From the NCBI GenBank assembly GCA_905193485.1, contig CAJJOX010000102.1, forward strand, positions 1 through 7,659: DNA of 7,659 nucleotides, written 5' to 3'. The first letter of the stretch is position 1, and the number at the start of each line of letters is the position of its first letter. Shown piece after piece: positions 5,628-7,659 of this stretch. This stretch comes from an uncultured Porphyromonadaceae bacterium. Lineage in GTDB: Bacteria > Bacteroidota > Bacteroidia > Bacteroidales > Muribaculaceae. The notes under the pieces were generated by a model, which was given only the letters and a program-made list of their open reading frames with translations, did not search any database and was not told where the DNA came from. Both the position numbers and the translations under genes were made by a program.

Positions 5628-7659
5628 ATGAAATTACTGTTACCTATCATTCTGGCACTGTGCGCATACACACCGATATGTCAGGCACAGACCGCAGGAC
5701 TGAATGATGCGGCGATATCGAAGATCAATCCTGCCGGACGCCTCATGATCATGAATTTCAAATCAGGCAAGAAACTTTACGCGCCGCAGCTGCCCGGAAG
5801 CGAGCAGACGTTTTCTCCATATGATGCCGGGTCGCAGGCCGAGCCAAGTGTGTCTGTGATCGTGAGCTTCGGGGAGGGTGGCTCCGCGAAGGATCTCGAA
5901 GGACTTGACGTGAGTGTGCTGAGCGAGGCCGACGGGATGGCGATAGTGTCGTGCCCGTTGCTGACGGCGGAAAAAATCGCCGCTTTGCCGCAGGTGAGGA
6001 AAATCAGTTTCGGCGATCTCATGCAGCCGATGATGAACTTCGCCCGTCCGTCGGGCAATGTCACAGCCGTCCAGAGCGGCTTCACCTACGACGGAAATAC
6101 GCTGTCGTTTGACGGCACCGGCGTGGTCTGCGGCATGATGGACACCGGTCTTGAGGCCAACCACATCAACTTCAGGAATGAAGACGGAAGCTCGCGCATC
6201 AAGCGTCTGTGGCACATGACATCCAACAGCGGTGTGTCGACCGAATATACCGACCAGACCATAAGGCAGTTCACCACTGACGACCCGGAGGCAACGCATG
6301 CCACCCACGTCGCCGGCATAATAGGCGGCGGTTACAAGGGCAATGGCAAATTCGCATATTCGTCGTCGGCCACGGCAACATCCACATCAATCCGCGACAA
6401 CGAGCCGATACCCTTTTACGGAGTGTCGACAGGCGCCGATCTGGCATTTGCTGTCGGAGCGCTTTATCCGACCAACATACTCACAGGTGTTGAAAACATC
6501 ATCGACTATGCCGAATCGACCGGTCAGCCATGTGTCGTCAACCTCTCGCTCGGACACACCTACGGACCGCACGACGGCACGGATGCCTATACACAATATC
6601 TGTCGCGTCTGGGCAAACGGGCCATCATCTGCATGTCGTCCGGCAACGACGGCGATGCCCCGATATCGATCACCAAAACTCTCACCGCGACCGGCAACGG
6701 GGCTTACCTCCGCACAATTCCGGTGTCGTCGACCAGAAACAACAATGTCGAAAACGGCATGTACACGACCGGATACACCAACGGTATTGTCGACCTCTGG
6801 ACCGACAGCTCAAAGCCGGTTAAATTCGCCTGGAAAGTCTTCACGGGCGACGTTTCTTCGGCTGAAACCATCATCGAACTGAGCGCTCCGGGCACCGTCA
6901 GCACAGCCGGAAATTCGTCGTTCAGCCGGAAATTCAGCGGCGAGATCGAGATGACGGCATCGGTCGACACCGACAACAACCGCTATAATGTCTACAGCCG
7001 GGTGTCGGCTCAGCGTCTATCCACCTATACGGCCGGTGTGCTCATCCTTGAAGTTACGGGCGAAAGCGGAACCAAACTTTATCTCTATGGCTCGAGCGTC
7101 GGCTTCACCAACAGCAACGGCTCCTCCACGCCGGTGGCATTCACCAAAGGCTCCGCATCAAATTCGATCAACGACGGATGCTGCGGCGACAACGTGATAT
7201 CGGTGGGCGCATACACCTCGCGCACCAGCTGGGGCTGTCTGAACGGCAACAGCTATTCATATAACGGCCACGGCAGCATGGACGCGATAGCTCCTTTCTC
7301 GAGCTACGGCACGACCTATCAGGGCAAGGCGCTGCCCCTTGTGTGCGGCCCCGGCTCGGCTATTGTCTCGAGCTACAGCCGCTACTATGATAATCTGACT
7401 ACCAACACAATGACGGCTTCCGTAACCAGTGACGGAGTCACCGATTACTGGGGCGCCATGCAGGGCACGTCGATGTCGTGCCCTTACGTCACCGGCACCA
7501 TCGGCCTGTGGCTTCAGGCCGACCCGACCCTCGACTTCGACCGCGTCATGGAGGTGATCGACAACACATCGTCGTTTAATTCGCTTACCATGCGTCCGGC
7601 CGCGCGCTGGGGCGCGGGCAAGATCGACGCGCTGGAGGGCATCAAGTATGTGCTCCAGC
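5628..7659 (+). CDS. Secreted S8-family (subtilisin-like) serine peptidase, truncated at the 3' window edge
   Basis: The frame is open without a stop from the ATG at 5628 to the window end (677 codons). MKLLLPIILALCAYTPICQA is a type I signal peptide with likely cleavage after Ala20. Residues about 70-150 resemble an inhibitor-I9-like propeptide (PSVSVIVSF, then LTAEKIAALPQV and a FARPSGN linker). The peptidase domain shows Asp172 in GVVCGMMDTG, His224 in HATHVAG, VVNLSLG, the oxyanion Asn340 in SSGNDG and nucleophile Ser615 in GTSMSCPYVTG, so it should be active. Asn340 to Ser615 is 275 residues against 66 in subtilisin BPN', mostly from a beta-rich insertion at about 346-515, as in Csp-like S8 enzymes with an inserted jelly-roll domain. 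WGAGKIDALEGIKYVL marks the end of the catalytic domain; any C-terminal sorting or binding domain lies outside. The role is presumably extracellular or surface proteolysis. It follows a probable terminator, so co-regulation with the transporter genes is uncertain. Confidence 0.93.
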   Translation, partial: MKLLLPIILALCAYTPICQAQTAGLNDAAISKINPAGRLMIMNFKSGKKLYAPQLPGSEQTFSPYDAGSQAEPSVSVIVSFGEGGSAKDLEGLDVSVLSEADGMAIVSCPLLTAEKIAALPQVRKISFGDLMQPMMNFARPSGNVTAVQSGFTYDGNTLSFDGTGVVCGMMDTGLEANHINFRNEDGSSRIKRLWHMTSNSGVSTEYTDQTIRQFTTDDPEATHATHVAGIIGGGYKGNGKFAYSSSATATSTSIRDNEPIPFYGVSTGADLAFAVGALYPTNILTGVENIIDYAESTGQPCVVNLSLGHTYGPHDGTDAYTQYLSRLGKRAIICMSSGNDGDAPISITKTLTATGNGAYLRTIPVSSTRNNNVENGMYTTGYTNGIVDLWTDSSKPVKFAWKVFTGDVSSAETIIELSAPGTVSTAGNSSFSRKFSGEIEMTASVDTDNNRYNVYSRVSAQRLSTYTAGVLILEVTGESGTKLYLYGSSVGFTNSNGSSTPVAFTKGSASNSINDGCCGDNVISVGAYTSRTSWGCLNGNSYSYNGHGSMDAIAPFSSYGTTYQGKALPLVCGPGSAIVSSYSRYYDNLTTNTMTASVTSDGVTDYWGAMQGTSMSCPYVTGTIGLWLQADPTLDFDRVMEVIDNTSSFNSLTMRPAARWGAGKIDALEGIKYVLQ

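Noticed and set aside
5628..5687. Lipoprotein reading of the peptidase signal (Cys12 or Cys18)
   Set aside because: Neither Cys has a lipobox (Leu or Ile stands at -1 where a small residue is needed), while ICQA before Gln21 fits signal peptidase I.
5600..5707. Small 35-codon open frame starting before and overlapping the peptidase start in another frame
   Set aside because: No similarity to anything recognisable, and the peptidase frame has a proper signal peptide from 5628. Upstream-ORF control is possible but unsupported.
5763..6308. Minus-strand open frame (181 codons) opposite the 5' part of the peptidase
   Set aside because: It overlaps the propeptide and Asp172/His224 region of an intact S8 gene and has no recognisable motif or leader.
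6343..6882. Plus-strand open frame (179 codons) in another frame within the peptidase gene
   Set aside because: It is rich in Arg, Ser, Thr and Pro, typical of a frame-shifted reading of GC-biased coding DNA, and lies wholly inside the S8 gene whose own frame is unbroken.

Overview
The window is one strand of a Bacteroidales-type (Bacteroidota) genome. The evidence is a SusC/RagA TonB-linked receptor followed directly by a SusD/RagB lipoprotein, lipoprotein signals ending in S-C followed by acidic residues, A-rich leaders with no Shine-Dalgarno sequence, and a coding bias toward C or G at the third codon position. That bias, together with the gene set, would suit a gut family such as Muribaculaceae, but this is only a guess. 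All four genes read on the + strand, and coding sequence fills nearly the whole window.

Layout: (1) 1-2910, a SusC-like outer-membrane transporter missing its N-terminus (the window opens inside the carboxypeptidase-D-like domain). (2) 2943-4508, a complete SusD-like surface lipoprotein. (3) 4546-5490, a complete lipoprotein in the SusE/F-like accessory position, with an N-terminal Calx-beta-like domain and a C-terminal beta-rich domain I cannot name. (4) 5491-5627, a structured intergenic region holding a 14-bp perfect palindrome, a 12-bp perfect hairpin and a second 12-bp hairpin with a T-run that looks like an intrinsic terminator. (5) 5628 to the window end, a secreted subtilisin-family (S8) serine peptidase with signal peptide, propeptide-like domain and intact Asp/His/Ser residues, open at the 3' edge.

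The first three genes are spaced by 32 and 37 nt and very probably form one operon: a nutrient-binding and TonB-dependent uptake system. The peptidase lies beyond a probable terminator and may be a separate or read-through unit. No glycoside hydrolase, polysaccharide lyase, sulfatase or regulator is visible here. The pairing of SusCD with a secreted protease therefore hints at peptide or glycoprotein acquisition, as known for RagAB of Porphyromonas gingivalis, but the substrate cannot be read from the sequence. I found no RNA genes, CRISPR arrays or mobile elements. No wholly unknown system is evident. The most unusual parts are the nested palindromes at 5497-5592, the third gene's unnamed domain, and the active-site motif variant and large insertion in the peptidase.
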